DNA of 5,057 nucleotides. Origin: Thermoplasmata archaeon. GTDB lineage: Archaea > Thermoplasmatota > Thermoplasmata > Thermoplasmatales > Thermoplasmataceae. This document shows positions 4,703 to 5,057 of the stretch, in pieces. Numbering within the stretch: the first letter of the stretch is position 1; every line of letters begins with the position of its first letter. A program made the translations under genes and the position numbers. Location of the stretch: positions 1 to 5,057 of the forward strand of contig JAJZWN010000082.1 of assembly GCA_021846695.1 (NCBI GenBank). The letters run 5' to 3'. Below the pieces are notes generated by a model, which worked only from the letters and a program-made list of their open reading frames with translations, was not told the origin of the DNA and ran no database searches.

Positions 4703-5057
4703 TTATTGTTTCTCCCCGTATGCTGCTCCACCCGGGGTTTCAATTACTACTTCATCGTTTTCCTCAAGTACGGTGGAAAATTTGCTCGGCATGGACTTCT
4801 TGCGACCATTGCTGAGTATATAAATTTTCCCTGTTTTCCCGGGGAAACCTCCGTGAAGCCCCCATGGCGGTATTATAAACCTGTCTGCAATAACTGATAT
4901 ATAGGTTCTGCTGCGTACCTTGAATGACCGTACAATACCTTCTCCACCATGATATTTCCCTTTGCCATAGCTATTCTTTCTCAGGTTATTTTTTGTAAAA
5001 AAGAATGGATATTCCTTTTCAGCTATTTCAACTGGAGTGTTTAAAGTATTTGTCATA
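4703..5057 (-). CDS. hyuB: Hydantoinase B / 5-oxoprolinase-type subunit (C-terminal fragment)
   Basis: The 117 residues from the right window edge to TAA at 4703-4705 match the C-terminal part of the HyuB family (N-methylhydantoinase B, 5-oxoprolinase and acetone carboxylase alpha subunit group). Conserved blocks are [10 protein letters not shown] (residues 1-10), [13 protein letters not shown] (31-43), [14 protein letters not shown] (63-76), PSKF (90-93) and [10 protein letters not shown] (105-114). HyuB works with the ATP-binding HyuA subunit in ATP-dependent opening of hydantoin or 5-oxoproline rings; which substrate applies cannot be told from this part. Family members are around 500 residues or more, so some 400 residues lie beyond the window, and the first Met visible is internal, not the start. 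HyuA would be expected upstream on the same strand. The 113 bp downstream (4590-4702) hold no recognisable gene. Confidence 0.92.
   Translation of the reverse strand, partial: MTNTLNTPVEIAEKEYPFFFTKNNLRKNSYGKGKYHGGEGIVRSFKVRSRTYISVIADRFIIPPWGLHGGFPGKTGKIYILSNGRKKSMPSKFSTVLEENDEVVIETPGGAAYGEKQ

Overview
The window looks like a chromosomal segment of a low-GC, AT-rich archaeon, most likely of the Thermoplasmatales (Ferroplasma or Acidiplasma type). This is inference from the sequence alone: AT-rich TATA-like boxes about 25 nt upstream of start codons (leaderless-style transcription, clearest at xthA), oligo-T tracts rather than GC-rich hairpins after genes, a secreted protein rich in N-glycosylation sequons, and archaeal-type transposase remnants. 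No rRNA, tRNA or CRISPR array is visible.

Layout. Positions 1-110 hold the start of a minus-strand membrane protein with an H-x4-D-H signature like that of nickel/cobalt transporters, cut by the window edge. It diverges across a 97-bp AT-rich region from a plus-strand gene (208-816) for a small cytosolic sulfite-oxidase-fold molybdopterin protein. Convergent to that is a complete minus-strand exonuclease III gene, xthA (897-1655). A 308-bp intergenic region follows, then a minus-strand gene (1964-2767) for a secreted, sequon-rich protein with a DSGW tandem repeat. Its layout resembles the TasA/camelysin group of extracellular matrix-fibre proteins; this is the most interesting gene here.

Positions 2910-4343 are an insertion-sequence graveyard. 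A decayed ISL3-family element (minus-strand transposase, several stops and frameshifts, recognisable imperfect terminal repeats) abuts the 3' part of a second transposase of the integrase-core (rve, IS481/IS3-like) type on the plus strand. The second gene appears to lose its 5' end at the ISL3 boundary. Directly after it, 4344-4589 is an open frame coding two hydrophobic segments but with no start codon in its first half, perhaps the 3' stump of a disrupted membrane-protein gene. The window closes with the C-terminal 117 residues of a minus-strand hydantoinase B/oxoprolinase-type subunit (4703-5057).

The intact genes do not form one pathway; each has its own transcription unit. A short motif (minus-strand reading TTTTCCRTTATRTATTA) recurs three times, each time downstream of a minus-strand gene. 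In two copies it is part of a roughly 40-nt repeat ending in an oligo-T tract, so it may mark transcript 3' ends or record an old duplication around the secreted-protein gene.
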